Shown here one piece after another: positions 9,192 to 18,942 of a stretch of 61,811 nucleotides of DNA (position 1 is the first letter of the stretch; the number at the start of each line of letters is the position of its first letter). Origin of the DNA: Saprospiraceae bacterium. Its GTDB lineage: Bacteria; Bacteroidota; Bacteroidia; Chitinophagales; Saprospiraceae. Where the stretch lies: the NCBI GenBank assembly GCA_026986005.1, contig JALSPK010000011.1, forward strand, positions 1 to 61,811. Direction: 5' to 3'. Below the pieces are notes generated by a model that was not told where the DNA came from, made no database searches, and was given only the letters and a program-made list of their open reading frames with translations. Position numbers and translations under genes: made by a program.

Positions 9192-9225
9192 TTTATATTA
9201 TTTATTATTTAATTTTCAAATTTAT

Positions 9226-12200
9226 TTAAGCAGTATAATCCTCTCTTCTGTTATTTACCTTCATTGTATAGCAAACAGATGATCTAACATTGGTCTCTTC
9301 CAAAGCAATAAAAGTCAAAGGACTCTCTTTTCTTTTGTTCAACTCATTATCCTTATCATTCATATCTCCAAATACAATCGCATCTGTTGGACATGAAGCC
9401 TGACATGCTGTTACCACATCCTCATCCGTCAATCTTCTTTGCTCTTTCTTGGCATTCAACTTACCTTCCTGTAATCGCTGAGCACAGAAACTGCACTTCT
9501 CAATAACCCCTCTCTCTCTGACCGTAACATCTGGATTAAGTACCATTCTGAACAATGGATCACTTTCCAATTGTCCTGAATCATTGCCTAATGTAGCCAT
9601 TTCGTTTCCTTCAAATAGTGTAGGCTCATTATCATAAAATATATCAGCTGTCGAATAATCCAACCAATTAAATCGTCTCACTTTATATGGACAGTTATTC
9701 GCACAATATCTGGTACCTATACATCTGTTATATACCATCTGATTTAGACCTTCCGAACTGTGATTGGTGGCATTCACCGGACAAACATTTTCACAAGGTG
9801 CATTATCACAATGCTGACACATCATAGGTTGGTAAACCGTACTAGGATTTTCTAATTCTCCATAAAAGTAGCGGTCAATTCTCAACCAGGACATTTCGTG
9901 ATGTCTGTGTACTTCATGTTTACCGACTATTGGCACATTGTTCTCCGCCATACATGCTATCGTACATGCACCACAACCCGTACACAAATTTGTATCTATA
10001 TGCATTCCCCAATGGTGTCCAAGAGCATAAAGCTCATCATAACCATTATAAATCTGTTGTTCATTAAGATGCTTATACTCATGCCTTTTCTCCTCAAGCT
10101 TTTCAACATTCTCTTTAAGTTCATTAATATTTGATCTGAAAATAACCGACCTGTCTGTTAACATCCCTTGAAATCCTTCTACTCCAAAGACATCTTTCCA
10201 AAATGAATCAGGAAAAGCTGCTTCATCTGCATTTTTTAATTCTCCCGTTTCTTTATCTTTTGCCGTTACCCCAATTGTGTGATGGTATTGTACATGAGCA
10301 AAATTCTTATCAACACCAACCTTCTCACTAACTTTTACTCCTGTAAGATAATATTGTGTTAATCCATCTTTATCAGCTAACATGTCATTGACATCAGCTC
10401 CAACTTTTGTACCAACAAGTCCTGCTTTAGTCCTACCATATCCCAAAGGAAGTGCTATCGTCCCTTGCATTTGACCAAAAGTAGATACAACTGCAACTTT
10501 TTTCTTCATTCCGTTTGCAGAAAGTTCCACTGTGTCTCCATCTTCCAAATTATTGAAAGTAACAAAATCTTTATCACCGTCAAACCCAATTGGTATCTGC
10601 AAATGACTGCCCCATGCTGTTCTATCAACAGGATTTGGCATCTCTTGCAACCAAGGATTTTCTGCAAATTGTCCATTACCAATATTTACAGGTTCATAAA
10701 ATGATATTTCCAATCCTTCGCTAGGTTTTGTGACAGCAGACGCCGCACTAGCTATATCAGCTCCAAAACTGACTTCCGTTTTGGTTGGCGCAGAATAATA
10801 AACACCATCCTTCAAAGCTTTGTCCCAAAATGCTCTAAACCCTCCTGCCTCATCTTCTGAGAAAAATATGCTTTTCCAATTGTTCTTCAAATACTGATAA
10901 TATGGTTGATCAATTGTAGAATCAACACCACCTGACCATTTTAACAAACTCAATTCTGCTTGTCTTGTATCAAAAATAGTACTTATTGTAGGTTGAATCA
11001 AACTGTAATGACCTTTCTTTGGCATTGCATCACCCCAACTCTCAAGTGAGTGACTTGCAGGAGCAAGATAATCACAAACAACAGCAGTATCATCAAGACT
11101 ATATCCAACTGAAATCTTTGTTTTAACTTTTGCCAAAGCATCTTCAAACTTCTTTTTTCCTGCAAAATCATACATTGGATTTGATCCAAAGAAAATAACC
11201 GCATCGACTCTTCCATTTGACATATCTTTTGTCAATTGATACATCTCCCTTTCATCTCCTTGCCTTTGATAAGAAACCTCAGTAAAATCTACTGTCTTAC
11301 CAATATTGCCTAGCATATCATTAATCTTATTTACCAAAACCTGCTCTCCGATATTATTATTACCACAAACGACCAAACTACTTCCTTTAGCTCCTAGCAA
11401 TTCTTTTACTACTTTTGAAAGATTGGCTTTTGCATTGTCTTCAAGCGATAAACTACTAACTGTTTGACCTCCGGAAGCTTTAGCTATTTCATTATATAAA
11501 TACAAAATTGCAGCACCTTGCTCTGAAGGCTTAACAAGTATCCTGTTATCAGCATTTGATCCTGTCAGGGACATAAAAGATTCCACCTGTATATGTCTTG
11601 ACATCTCAGGGTTTTCTACATCTTTTATTTTTCGTTTTGCAACATATTTTTTTGAATATTCTATCGGTGATATCCAAGTACCGAGAAAATCAGCATTGAA
11701 ACTGACAATTACATCAGCTTTGTCAAACTTATAATCCGGAATTGCTTTTTGTCCAAAACTCTTTTCATTTGCTATTAAAATAGCTGCTGAAGAGACAGGA
11801 TCGTAAGTTACAATCTTTGTGTTTGGATATTTCGCAATAAAGTCACCAAATACTTTTTTTGTTGTAGGACTCATTACTGTATTTGTGACAATCCTAGTAT
11901 TTGGAGTCAATTTAGACATCATAGCCTTGTCTAAATCTTTCCATGATATATTTTCAAACTTATCTCCTTTTTTGACTTTTGGAGATTTAAGTCTATTATT
12001 ATTGTATAGATTCAATACCTCGGCTTGTACCCGAGCAGAAGTACCACCAAAAGTGACTTTTGACAATTTATTTCCTTCAATTTTGATAGGTCTGCCTTCT
12101 CTAGTTTTAACCACAATCGCACAATAATCACCCCCTCTAACGTAACTTGAAGCATAATAAGTAGGTACTCCCGGAACTATTTGCTCCGGCTTTACTACAT

Positions 12201-12444
12201 AAGGTATGGCTTTTTTCACCGGAATATCACATCCGGCAGCCAATGTTGCCGCACCTACTCCAAAACCTAAAACCTTAAGAAAATCCCTTCTATTGGTAGT
12301 ACCTAAAGGAGAATCATCTTTTGCAGCTAGCTCTTGAGCTGTAGGAATTTCTTCCTTGAACTCATTTGCAGCATTCTCAACAAATTCACGATCAACTTTG
12401 AGATCTCTTTTACCAATCCAAAGGTTATTGTTGTTTTTTTCCAT
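9226..12444 (-). CDS. actB: Alternative complex III, iron-sulfur/molybdopterin-like subunit ActB
   Basis: 1072 residues, a fusion typical of Bacteroidota ActB. Near the N-terminus a twin-arginine signal, TTNRRDFLKVLGFGVGAAT (RR at 52-53), is followed by a lipobox-like Cys72, implying Tat export. Residues ~75-780 resemble molybdopterin oxidoreductases but are known in this family to lack the metal. The C-terminal part holds four ferredoxin-like cysteine clusters: CTGCGACTIAC, CQHCDNAPCENVCP, CIGTRYCANNCP and CSFCAQ...CQASCP, giving the [4Fe-4S]/[3Fe-4S] wire. It passes electrons from the quinol site in ActC to haems of ActA/ActE. Confidence 0.95.
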   Translation of the reverse strand: MEKNNNNLWIGKRDLKVDREFVENAANEFKEEIPTAQELAAKDDSPLGTTNRRDFLKVLGFGVGAATLAAGCDIPVKKAIPYVVKPEQIVPGVPTYYASSYVRGGDYCAIVVKTREGRPIKIEGNKLSKVTFGGTSARVQAEVLNLYNNNRLKSPKVKKGDKFENISWKDLDKAMMSKLTPNTRIVTNTVMSPTTKKVFGDFIAKYPNTKIVTYDPVSSAAILIANEKSFGQKAIPDYKFDKADVIVSFNADFLGTWISPIEYSKKYVAKRKIKDVENPEMSRHIQVESFMSLTGSNADNRILVKPSEQGAAILYLYNEIAKASGGQTVSSLSLEDNAKANLSKVVKELLGAKGSSLVVCGNNNIGEQVLVNKINDMLGNIGKTVDFTEVSYQRQGDEREMYQLTKDMSNGRVDAVIFFGSNPMYDFAGKKKFEDALAKVKTKISVGYSLDDTAVVCDYLAPASHSLESWGDAMPKKGHYSLIQPTISTIFDTRQAELSLLKWSGGVDSTIDQPYYQYLKNNWKSIFFSEDEAGGFRAFWDKALKDGVYYSAPTKTEVSFGADIASAASAVTKPSEGLEISFYEPVNIGNGQFAENPWLQEMPNPVDRTAWGSHLQIPIGFDGDKDFVTFNNLEDGDTVELSANGMKKKVAVVSTFGQMQGTIALPLGYGRTKAGLVGTKVGADVNDMLADKDGLTQYYLTGVKVSEKVGVDKNFAHVQYHHTIGVTAKDKETGELKNADEAAFPDSFWKDVFGVEGFQGMLTDRSVIFRSNINELKENVEKLEEKRHEYKHLNEQQIYNGYDELYALGHHWGMHIDTNLCTGCGACTIACMAENNVPIVGKHEVHRHHEMSWLRIDRYFYGELENPSTVYQPMMCQHCDNAPCENVCPVNATNHSSEGLNQMVYNRCIGTRYCANNCPYKVRRFNWLDYSTADIFYDNEPTLFEGNEMATLGNDSGQLESDPLFRMVLNPDVTVRERGVIEKCSFCAQRLQEGKLNAKKEQRRLTDEDVVTACQASCPTDAIVFGDMNDKDNELNKRKESPLTFIALEETNVRSSVCYTMKVNNRREDYTA

Positions 12445-12481
12445 TTTATTATATTTCTAATTATTAGCTTGAATATTACTC

Positions 12482-14227
12482 TTAATAGTGACATTTCTGA
12501 CAATCCAATCCTCCAATATCTTTTACTGTTACACCTGAGCGTTTGCCGTCATGCATCTCCGCATGATATCTAGCAAAATATTTGTCATAATATTTATTGT
12601 CTTCAAATTTCACATTAGTCTTTCTGTGACAATTTACACACCATCCCATCGAAAGTGGGGCGTACTGCTTGACAACATCCATCTCCTCAATAGGCCCGTG
12701 ACAAGATTGACATTTGATTTTTCCTACAGTTACGTGCTGTGAGTGGTTAAAATAAACATGATCCGGTAAGTTGTGAACCCTTGTCCATTCAATGGGACCT
12801 TGTACTTTATCCTTATATTCATTTGTCAATGAAGCTGCGATATTTTTCCACTGTTCTTCTGCAACTTTGGAATCTCCTTTATTTTCTTTTGCCAACCATT
12901 TTGTAAACATATTTTTAACATCCTCCAGGCTCATATCATTATACCCCTTGATATACTTACCTGTTGAAGGATCAAAACCAATTGATGCATAAATTTTAGT
13001 TAACTCTTGAGTTCCATATTTACTTCCTGTTTTTATTGCCTTGTGACATTTCATACATGTACTAGTCGGTGGAATCATCGCATGGCGTGACCGTCTTGCG
13101 GCATCGTGACAAAACTCACAATCAATAGCATTATCTCCGGCATGCACTTTATGAGAGTATGCAATCGGTTGATCCGGTTGATAATCTTGTTGTCTACCTA
13201 AAGCAATACCTCTAACAGCCGTAAAATAGAGCCCAAAAACAACAAAACCAAATGCTGCAAATTTCAAAACGGTTCTATTCATAAAAAATAAACCTAAAAT
13301 ATCTAATTTTTTATCCTCACCAAATTCATCCTTAAAAGCTTGAACTCTTGTTTTAGCTACTCTGTATGCTAAGATAAATGCAACTAGTAACAATAATACA
13401 AATAATATTATATAAAATGTCAAACTACTAAAAAATCCCGGTTCATTCGAAACCACTTTGGCCGTTTCACTTAATTCCAAATAACTATCTCCCGCAGATT
13501 TTGCTTTAGCAACGGGTGCATTGGCTGATTCCGGATCGGATGTAAATGCTAAAATCGCATTTATCTCATCATCCGTAATTGTAGGATTGGGAGTCATCGG
13601 TATCTTATTGAACTTCTCAAAAAGCTTAGTCGCATATTCATGCTTACTGTCCAATAGCTTTTTAGGATTCCTTATCCATTGAAACAGTTCTTTTTTATCA
13701 GACCACCTATCTGCGACTTTCAACAAGTTAGGACCAACCAAATCTACTTTTAATTTTGCATCATGACATGCCGCACAACCTTTGGCTTTAAATAACTCCT
13801 TACCTTTTATAGCAAGAGTATTATCGGCAACTTCACCTGAAGAAGCAATTTTTTCACCCGATTGACTTCTTATATATAATAATATAGACTCAATCTCAAT
13901 ATCGGTCAAATCAGGATTAGGAGTCATTGGGACTTTGCTATTTTCTTCAAAAAGCTTAGTAGCATAAATATGCTTTGCTTCCAACAAAGTATTCGGATTT
14001 CTGATCCAAGAAAACAAATCCTTTTTGCTTTCCCATCTACCCTCTACCCCGGCTAGAGCAGGTCCTACAACCTTTTTAGCCATATTCCTGTCGTGACAAG
14101 CTGCGCAAGTTTTAGTTTTAAATAGTTTCTTCCCCTCATCTACAGATTGTGCATTTACTCCAAATGCGATTCCAAACAAAAACAAGGCAATTACAAGCCG
14201 GTTTCTAAAAAGTTTATTATTCATCAT
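12482..14227 (-). CDS. actA: Alternative complex III multihaem cytochrome ActA with two fused extra cytochrome c domains (7 haem sites)
   Basis: 581 residues. After a signal peptide (to ~26) come two tandem class I cytochrome c domains with CAACH at 41-45 and 151-155; they are a clear internal duplication (both GPxLxxVxxRW, LFxWIRNP, KVPMTPNP-like) offset by 110 residues. Two transmembrane segments follow (~270-290 and ~320-340). The C-terminal part is the usual pentahaem domain, with CEFCH 370, CMKCH 391, CQSCH 506, CVNCH 530 and CQKCH 576. Typical ActA proteins are shorter and, as far as I recall, pentahaem, so the N-terminal dihaem extension stands out. First gene of the operon with a good promoter. 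Confidence 0.92.
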   Translation of the reverse strand: MMNNKLFRNRLVIALFLFGIAFGVNAQSVDEGKKLFKTKTCAACHDRNMAKKVVGPALAGVEGRWESKKDLFSWIRNPNTLLEAKHIYATKLFEENSKVPMTPNPDLTDIEIESILLYIRSQSGEKIASSGEVADNTLAIKGKELFKAKGCAACHDAKLKVDLVGPNLLKVADRWSDKKELFQWIRNPKKLLDSKHEYATKLFEKFNKIPMTPNPTITDDEINAILAFTSDPESANAPVAKAKSAGDSYLELSETAKVVSNEPGFFSSLTFYIILFVLLLLVAFILAYRVAKTRVQAFKDEFGEDKKLDILGLFFMNRTVLKFAAFGFVVFGLYFTAVRGIALGRQQDYQPDQPIAYSHKVHAGDNAIDCEFCHDAARRSRHAMIPPTSTCMKCHKAIKTGSKYGTQELTKIYASIGFDPSTGKYIKGYNDMSLEDVKNMFTKWLAKENKGDSKVAEEQWKNIAASLTNEYKDKVQGPIEWTRVHNLPDHVYFNHSQHVTVGKIKCQSCHGPIEEMDVVKQYAPLSMGWCVNCHRKTNVKFEDNKYYDKYFARYHAEMHDGKRSGVTVKDIGGLDCQKCHY

Positions 14228-14276
14228 AGGTAAGATTTACGTTTCCCCATTAAAATTAGTCATTATTTAATGTGCG

Positions 14277-14308
14277 CAAATGTAAGAAATGATAAATAAC
14301 TTTTCAAA
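14277..14308 (-). promoter_or_regulatory. Promoter of the act operon
   Basis: On the minus strand TTTG, a 20-base spacer and TACATTTG match the Bacteroidota primary sigma consensus (TTTG/N19-20/TAnnTTTG). Transcription would start near 14270, giving a leader of about 43 nt before actA. No operator was recognised around it. Confidence 0.7.
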
Positions 14309-14471
14309 CTAATTTAAAATAATATTGCTATTTTTATTTGGTCTATATAATAATTTTATGCTATCCCTAATTTAAACAGCAACTAAATACGAAGAAATTA
14401 GTCATTACGCCTTGATTATTTGAGGAATTTATACTATTTCTGATAAGATGTGTAAATCTGAATTTAAGATT

Positions 14472-15425
14472 TTACTTTCCCCACCATGAGTCGTATCTTC
14501 TACCTGAATTTTCTGCTTTAGTCTTTTCTAAATCATAAATCATATTCAATATATGCTCTAGCATTTCACTTTTACTCTCAAACAAAGTCATTTTGAATTC
14601 CCATTCTCTATGATCCTTTTCTTTGAGAGTCTTTTTCATCTCACTCATTATATTAAGTGCATTGTCATAACACTTTGTATCAGGCAATATCCTTGAAAAA
14701 TAAACTTGTGTTTTCAACGCACCTTCATAGTTGGGTGAAGAATTCCAAATACTTTGAGCTTTGGCCAAATCTTTCATACATTGTTTGTTCTCATAATTTA
14801 AATATGCATCGACAATAGCATTAGATGTTTTTTTATAACAATCAGTATTATCATAAGGTATTCTTGTTAGCATTTTCAATCCTTCTTTCTCTCTTCCCGA
14901 ATTTAGTTTTATCATTGCATCATTGTATACCATGTCACAATTATTTTTATAATATTCCAAGATTTTCTCTTTTCCTCTATTGACAAACTCAACTACTTTT
15001 CTGTTTCTTCTATTCAATCTTTTTAGTGCATTGTTGTATGCTTTTGCCTCATTCCTTCCAACACCTTTGAGGTCAAATGTTTCTGACGAATATACCGTTT
15101 TACTATCATAGTCTGCTATATACAATGTTAGCTCTATATTAAGACTTACTTTAGGAGGCATGCCTGGAATAACATCTTTGGATATTACTTGAATATCGGG
15201 AAAAATGATATTTTTATCCATAAATTGTTCGCTAGCCAAACCCTGACTTGTAACAATACTTTTTAATTTGTTTTTCATCAATCTCCTAATCTGGGGGGTT
15301 ACCTCTTTTTGGTTGCTATTTTCACGAAAAACGACAGGAGTAAGTGTGATGCTTTTTATTCCATTTTGGCTATAAAAATCAGTTGTAAAAGCAATAAAAA
15401 CCAATAATAACAATAATTTTTTCAT
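14472..15425 (-). CDS. Secreted protein of unknown function, last gene of a four-gene envelope cluster
   Basis: 317 residues. I start at the ATG at 15425 (MKKLLLLLVFIAFTTDFYSQ, a signal peptide) rather than at an upstream in-frame start that would overlap the preceding gene and carry a non-signal-like basic extension. Residues ~20-150 look like a beta-rich domain (SITLTPVVFREN; PPKVSLNIELTLYIADYDSK) and ~150-317 are helical and charged. No catalytic motif. It follows the next gene by 11 bp. Presence of several envelope proteins in one operon suggests a shared outer-membrane or periplasmic assembly; the function is unknown. Confidence 0.75.
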   Translation of the reverse strand: MKKLLLLLVFIAFTTDFYSQNGIKSITLTPVVFRENSNQKEVTPQIRRLMKNKLKSIVTSQGLASEQFMDKNIIFPDIQVISKDVIPGMPPKVSLNIELTLYIADYDSKTVYSSETFDLKGVGRNEAKAYNNALKRLNRRNRKVVEFVNRGKEKILEYYKNNCDMVYNDAMIKLNSGREKEGLKMLTRIPYDNTDCYKKTSNAIVDAYLNYENKQCMKDLAKAQSIWNSSPNYEGALKTQVYFSRILPDTKCYDNALNIMSEMKKTLKEKDHREWEFKMTLFESKSEMLEHILNMIYDLEKTKAENSGRRYDSWWGK

Positions 15426-15436
15426 TTTATATTTTT

Positions 15437-16414
15437 TTATTTTTCTCCAATAAACAACCATGTTTCACCAAGACCCTGAGGTATCTTTTTCACAATTAAA
15501 TTGAATGGTGCTTTTTTAAGAAATTTCACTAATTTCCTTGAATACCTGTTTGCGTCTTGTGGCCTTTTTTTATTATCATACATGGGAATACGTGCAGATA
15601 TTTCCATCATATTTTCAGAACTATCATCTATATCATATCTGCCACCTACAGTATTTTTATAAAACCAATCGTCAATTATCTCATTTAACTCTTTTGATTC
15701 ACCATCATAGTCATATTCCTCTTCAAGATCAACGGGAGATGACTCCCAAACTTTGACATGCAGTTTTATCATTCTTCCTTTCTTAAACATTTCATCAAAA
15801 TAAGTTTGGATTTGATCCATAAAATTATCCAAATGCTTTAATACGGCTTCTTCTAACAATACTCCTGTTGTAATGGAATTGTCGATAACCGGGGTTCCAT
15901 CACCGCTAACACTTGCAACAACACTACTGTTGTAAGCATCAATGCCTTGCAAACTAAAGTTGACATATCTTCTTGGGCCCTTCCTTTTTACGCTAAAATA
16001 AATATCAAGGACGATATCGGGTTTTGCTGTTCTCTTAATGATATCCAATGCCGTCTCCATCACGGCTGAACCACTGGTCTTGCTGGATGCTGCATTGATA
16101 ATGGCTTCGTTTTTTTTCAATTTCTTTAGTGTTGCTTCGAGGTCTTTAATTTTATCCCTAGTATAGCCCCTTTCAATGATCATCTCATTGATTTTAGTAA
16201 TTACCTGACGTAGGTTTTCATCGCTCCTCAATGCCTTTTCATAATCCGGAAGCACTTCTGTTATCCCCTGATTATCAAATTTCATTGTGTATAAATGTTT
16301 TGTACAGTACAAATCAGAAGGCACAACCATTAAATTGGGTTGTTTTGCTTGACCAAAAAGACTTAAATAAAAAACAAAAGACAACAAAATAATAAGCAAT
16401 AATTGTTTTCTCAT
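15437..16414 (-). CDS. Secreted DUF6175-like protein of unknown function
   Basis: 325 residues with an N-terminal signal (LLLIILLSFVFYLSLFGQA). The start of the mature part, PNLMVVPSDLYC, resembles what I remember of the DUF6175 family of Bacteroidota, but I cannot verify this. A charged helical stretch at ~65-105 is followed by a beta-rich domain with PDIVLDIYFSVKRKGPRRYVNFSLQGIDAYNSSVV, which resembles the CsgG/LpoB-type fold used in envelope assembly factors. It is the third gene of the cluster, 72 bp after the lipoprotein gene. Confidence 0.7.
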   Translation of the reverse strand: MRKQLLLIILLSFVFYLSLFGQAKQPNLMVVPSDLYCTKHLYTMKFDNQGITEVLPDYEKALRSDENLRQVITKINEMIIERGYTRDKIKDLEATLKKLKKNEAIINAASSKTSGSAVMETALDIIKRTAKPDIVLDIYFSVKRKGPRRYVNFSLQGIDAYNSSVVASVSGDGTPVIDNSITTGVLLEEAVLKHLDNFMDQIQTYFDEMFKKGRMIKLHVKVWESSPVDLEEEYDYDGESKELNEIIDDWFYKNTVGGRYDIDDSSENMMEISARIPMYDNKKRPQDANRYSRKLVKFLKKAPFNLIVKKIPQGLGETWLFIGEK

Positions 16415-16486
16415 TATAATAAATTTAACTTACAAATACTATTATTAATTGAATATAATCAAAAATCATTTTTATTAAAAAACATT

Positions 16487-17029
16487 CTAGAATCCCGAAT
16501 TGATACCATTAATCACTCCGTCTTCTTCCAATTTTTTTCTCAATTGCGCATGATTGACAGAAACTTCTACCCCTACCTTGTAACTATTGCCAACTTTGAC
16601 TCTGTCGCCCGGTGCCAATGAACCATCATTACTAACTTGAACGTATGACCTGTACGGCGCATTGAATAATCTCGAAAAATCAATAGCGTCTTTGTTCCTA
16701 TCACGCCTCCTTAACTTTTTATTAACTTTGTACAACCCAAAAAACTTGTTAAAATACTCCTCATGTGCCATTCTCCCGTCTTTCACCATAGGTTTTGAAA
16801 TATTGCTTCCAGGTATACCTTTAAATAAAACCGCTTGCACAGCGTTCATTTTTGCTCTTTCAATTGCATTTTTGACTGACTTATCATACGAATAGACTTT
16901 CATCAATACAGTTCCCTGAATACCCTGATCAAGAGCTTCAACTTCGTATTTCGTATAATCTACCGGTACAACCGTTTTACAACTTAATACAATAAATATT
17001 GACAATAAAAAAAATAGTTTTGTTTTCAT
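16487..17029 (-). CDS. Lipoprotein, LPP20/FlgO-like, of unknown function
   Basis: 180 residues. A lipoprotein signal ends FIVLSCKTV (Cys17), so it is anchored to a membrane. The middle holds a helix with small residues (KNAIERAKMNAVQAVLF) reminiscent of LPP20/FlgO family proteins, where this helix packs on a beta sheet; the C-terminus has a beta-strand pattern (SYKVGVEVSVNHAQLRKKLEEDGV). Second gene of the cluster, 35 bp after the barrel protein. The family assignment is inference. Confidence 0.7.
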   Translation of the reverse strand: MKTKLFFLLSIFIVLSCKTVVPVDYTKYEVEALDQGIQGTVLMKVYSYDKSVKNAIERAKMNAVQAVLFKGIPGSNISKPMVKDGRMAHEEYFNKFFGLYKVNKKLRRRDRNKDAIDFSRLFNAPYRSYVQVSNDGSLAPGDRVKVGNSYKVGVEVSVNHAQLRKKLEEDGVINGINSGF

Positions 17030-17064
17030 AGATTACAAATTTATAATAATTAAAATAAAAAAAA

Positions 17065-18738
17065 TTACCATTCAAATGATACTCCTGCAAAATACCTTGT
17101 TTTCTTCCTTTTGATAGCAAATAATCCACCTTTACCAAAAACAGACCCATCCTTATATTTTCCTGGTAAATATCTCATTTTGGCAAATAATTTTAATTTT
17201 GGAGTCAGGTAAACACCGGCAGAAACCCCTAACTCCCATGTCAAAATTTGACTATGCTCTTTAGGCTCTTTTACATAAAACGTATTTAGTGAGTCATTAG
17301 AGAATGAGGATTCTTCAATATATAATCCCATATCTCCCGTTACATAAAAATTACGTGCAAAATGAATATCTTTTTCCATATAAGCAGAAAGATTATAAGT
17401 TGACAGAGCTATAGAATCAAACTGAAGATTTTGAAATGTTTGAAAATCGATACCAAATCTTCCTGCATTCATAAAACCTAAAAATCCGGAAATACTTGCA
17501 TAAAAATTATCTCCGTACCCGATATCTAATGAACCGTTATTCCTGTTTTGCTCTAAAAGCATTCCTTTACCAAGTTTTCTACCCTGAATTTGATAAAACT
17601 TGGTAGGTTGGGTATTACCGGTAGCAATACCGTCATTTTTTGCCGGCTTTTTTGCACGTACAGCCCCTTTTCGTTTCTTTTTCAAATTACCATTTTTATC
17701 AAGCATTAATTCATAAACGAAAAATCTGTTATTCCGCTTTAAGCCCTCTTTAGTACCTATCTTAACCGCTAGACCTCTTTTTGTATCATAGATGGTTGAC
17801 TTAATCCTAAACTCCTTAGAGTTCTCTAGTACTTTACCGAGCAAACTTTTTATATTACTATTTCCAAACAGCCTTTTAAAATAATGTTTTTTGGTATAGT
17901 GCTTCTTCTTTGCTTTCTCCTTGTTGTATATTACTTCCAATTTCCTTGAACCGCCACCAACTCGCTTCAATTTAAAACTATATTGCATAAGATTTTTAAT
18001 CTTGGTTTTATCATCATTGTCATCATTTATACCATATATAGCATTTTCGAGCATAACGATTTGTTCATTATCCAATAATATTTTAAAAATATTTATTTTC
18101 AGATCTACAATATATCCAGCATCAGTTCTTTTTACCGGCTTAAATTTGTACTTATCTTTCTCCTTTTTGAAAGTATTTTTTTTGTCTTTTTCTGCTCTTG
18201 CAAAGTTAGCAAGGTCTATTCTATTGTACTCTTCTTCTTGTGTATGCAAATCACTATACGAGTATGTGAATATAAAATTTGACTTCAATACTGTATTATA
18301 AAACTTTCTACCTGCCCCTCCTCTGACACCAACGGATGAGGACTTGAATCTAAGATAATCAGCATCTGTCATATTCTTTTTCGCTCTTTCAAGCAATTTA
18401 TCATAAGTCCATTTACCATCAGCTACAAATAACTCCTTAAATATTTCGTTTGGTATTTTGTTTTTTTCCAATGACGCTAAAACATTTTCATGAAATCCTA
18501 TTTTATTTTTCAAAATATTTGCCTTTTCTACACTGGCGGGCAAAACAATTCTACTAGGATTTATTAAATTTATCATTGAAGAATGATCATTTAGATTATT
18601 CTTGTCCAAAAACACAGGTGTTATAAATTTTCTCGATGAATATTCATCGAATAAACTTACATTTTTCTGAGCACAAATATTATTAAAAAACATGACAACT
18701 ATAAAAAATAGAACAAGTGTTAAAAAGAGCTTTTTCAT
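17065..18738 (-). CDS. Outer-membrane protein with FlgT-like periplasmic part and C-terminal barrel
   Basis: 557 residues, signal peptide in the first ~23 (LVLFFIVVMFFNNICAQ). The middle is very rich in lysine. Around residues 310-325 is LAVKIGTKEGLKRNNRFFVYE, which resembles the SH3-like C-terminal domain of FlgT-type assembly proteins. From ~400 onward alternating hydrophobic strands (LSAYMEKDIHFARNFYVTGD; FAGVSFEW at the end) indicate an outer-membrane beta-barrel ending in an aromatic residue, as BamA recognises. First gene of the cluster; on the minus strand a weak ATCTTTG box precedes it. Exact role unknown. Confidence 0.72.
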   Translation of the reverse strand: MKKLFLTLVLFFIVVMFFNNICAQKNVSLFDEYSSRKFITPVFLDKNNLNDHSSMINLINPSRIVLPASVEKANILKNKIGFHENVLASLEKNKIPNEIFKELFVADGKWTYDKLLERAKKNMTDADYLRFKSSSVGVRGGAGRKFYNTVLKSNFIFTYSYSDLHTQEEEYNRIDLANFARAEKDKKNTFKKEKDKYKFKPVKRTDAGYIVDLKINIFKILLDNEQIVMLENAIYGINDDNDDKTKIKNLMQYSFKLKRVGGGSRKLEVIYNKEKAKKKHYTKKHYFKRLFGNSNIKSLLGKVLENSKEFRIKSTIYDTKRGLAVKIGTKEGLKRNNRFFVYELMLDKNGNLKKKRKGAVRAKKPAKNDGIATGNTQPTKFYQIQGRKLGKGMLLEQNRNNGSLDIGYGDNFYASISGFLGFMNAGRFGIDFQTFQNLQFDSIALSTYNLSAYMEKDIHFARNFYVTGDMGLYIEESSFSNDSLNTFYVKEPKEHSQILTWELGVSAGVYLTPKLKLFAKMRYLPGKYKDGSVFGKGGLFAIKRKKTRYFAGVSFEW

Positions 18739-18942
18739 TATATATACTTTTATTGTTTAATCAAAGATTCACCCAAGCTAAAATCGTAAATATATTCATT
18801 TATTTATAATATAAAAGCATTATCTAACATATAATCTAATTCAGTTTAACTTTTTATCACTATCAATAACTAAAATATGTTAAATGCATTTCAAAATCCA
18901 TCTATTTCCGAACAGATACCAAATATGAATCCTATGCATTTG
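18739..18942. other. Short intergenic region between the envelope cluster and the gamma-lyase gene
   Basis: About 200 bp, AT-rich. It should contain the promoter of the envelope cluster. No strong hairpin for the end of the lyase gene was found. Confidence 0.4.
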
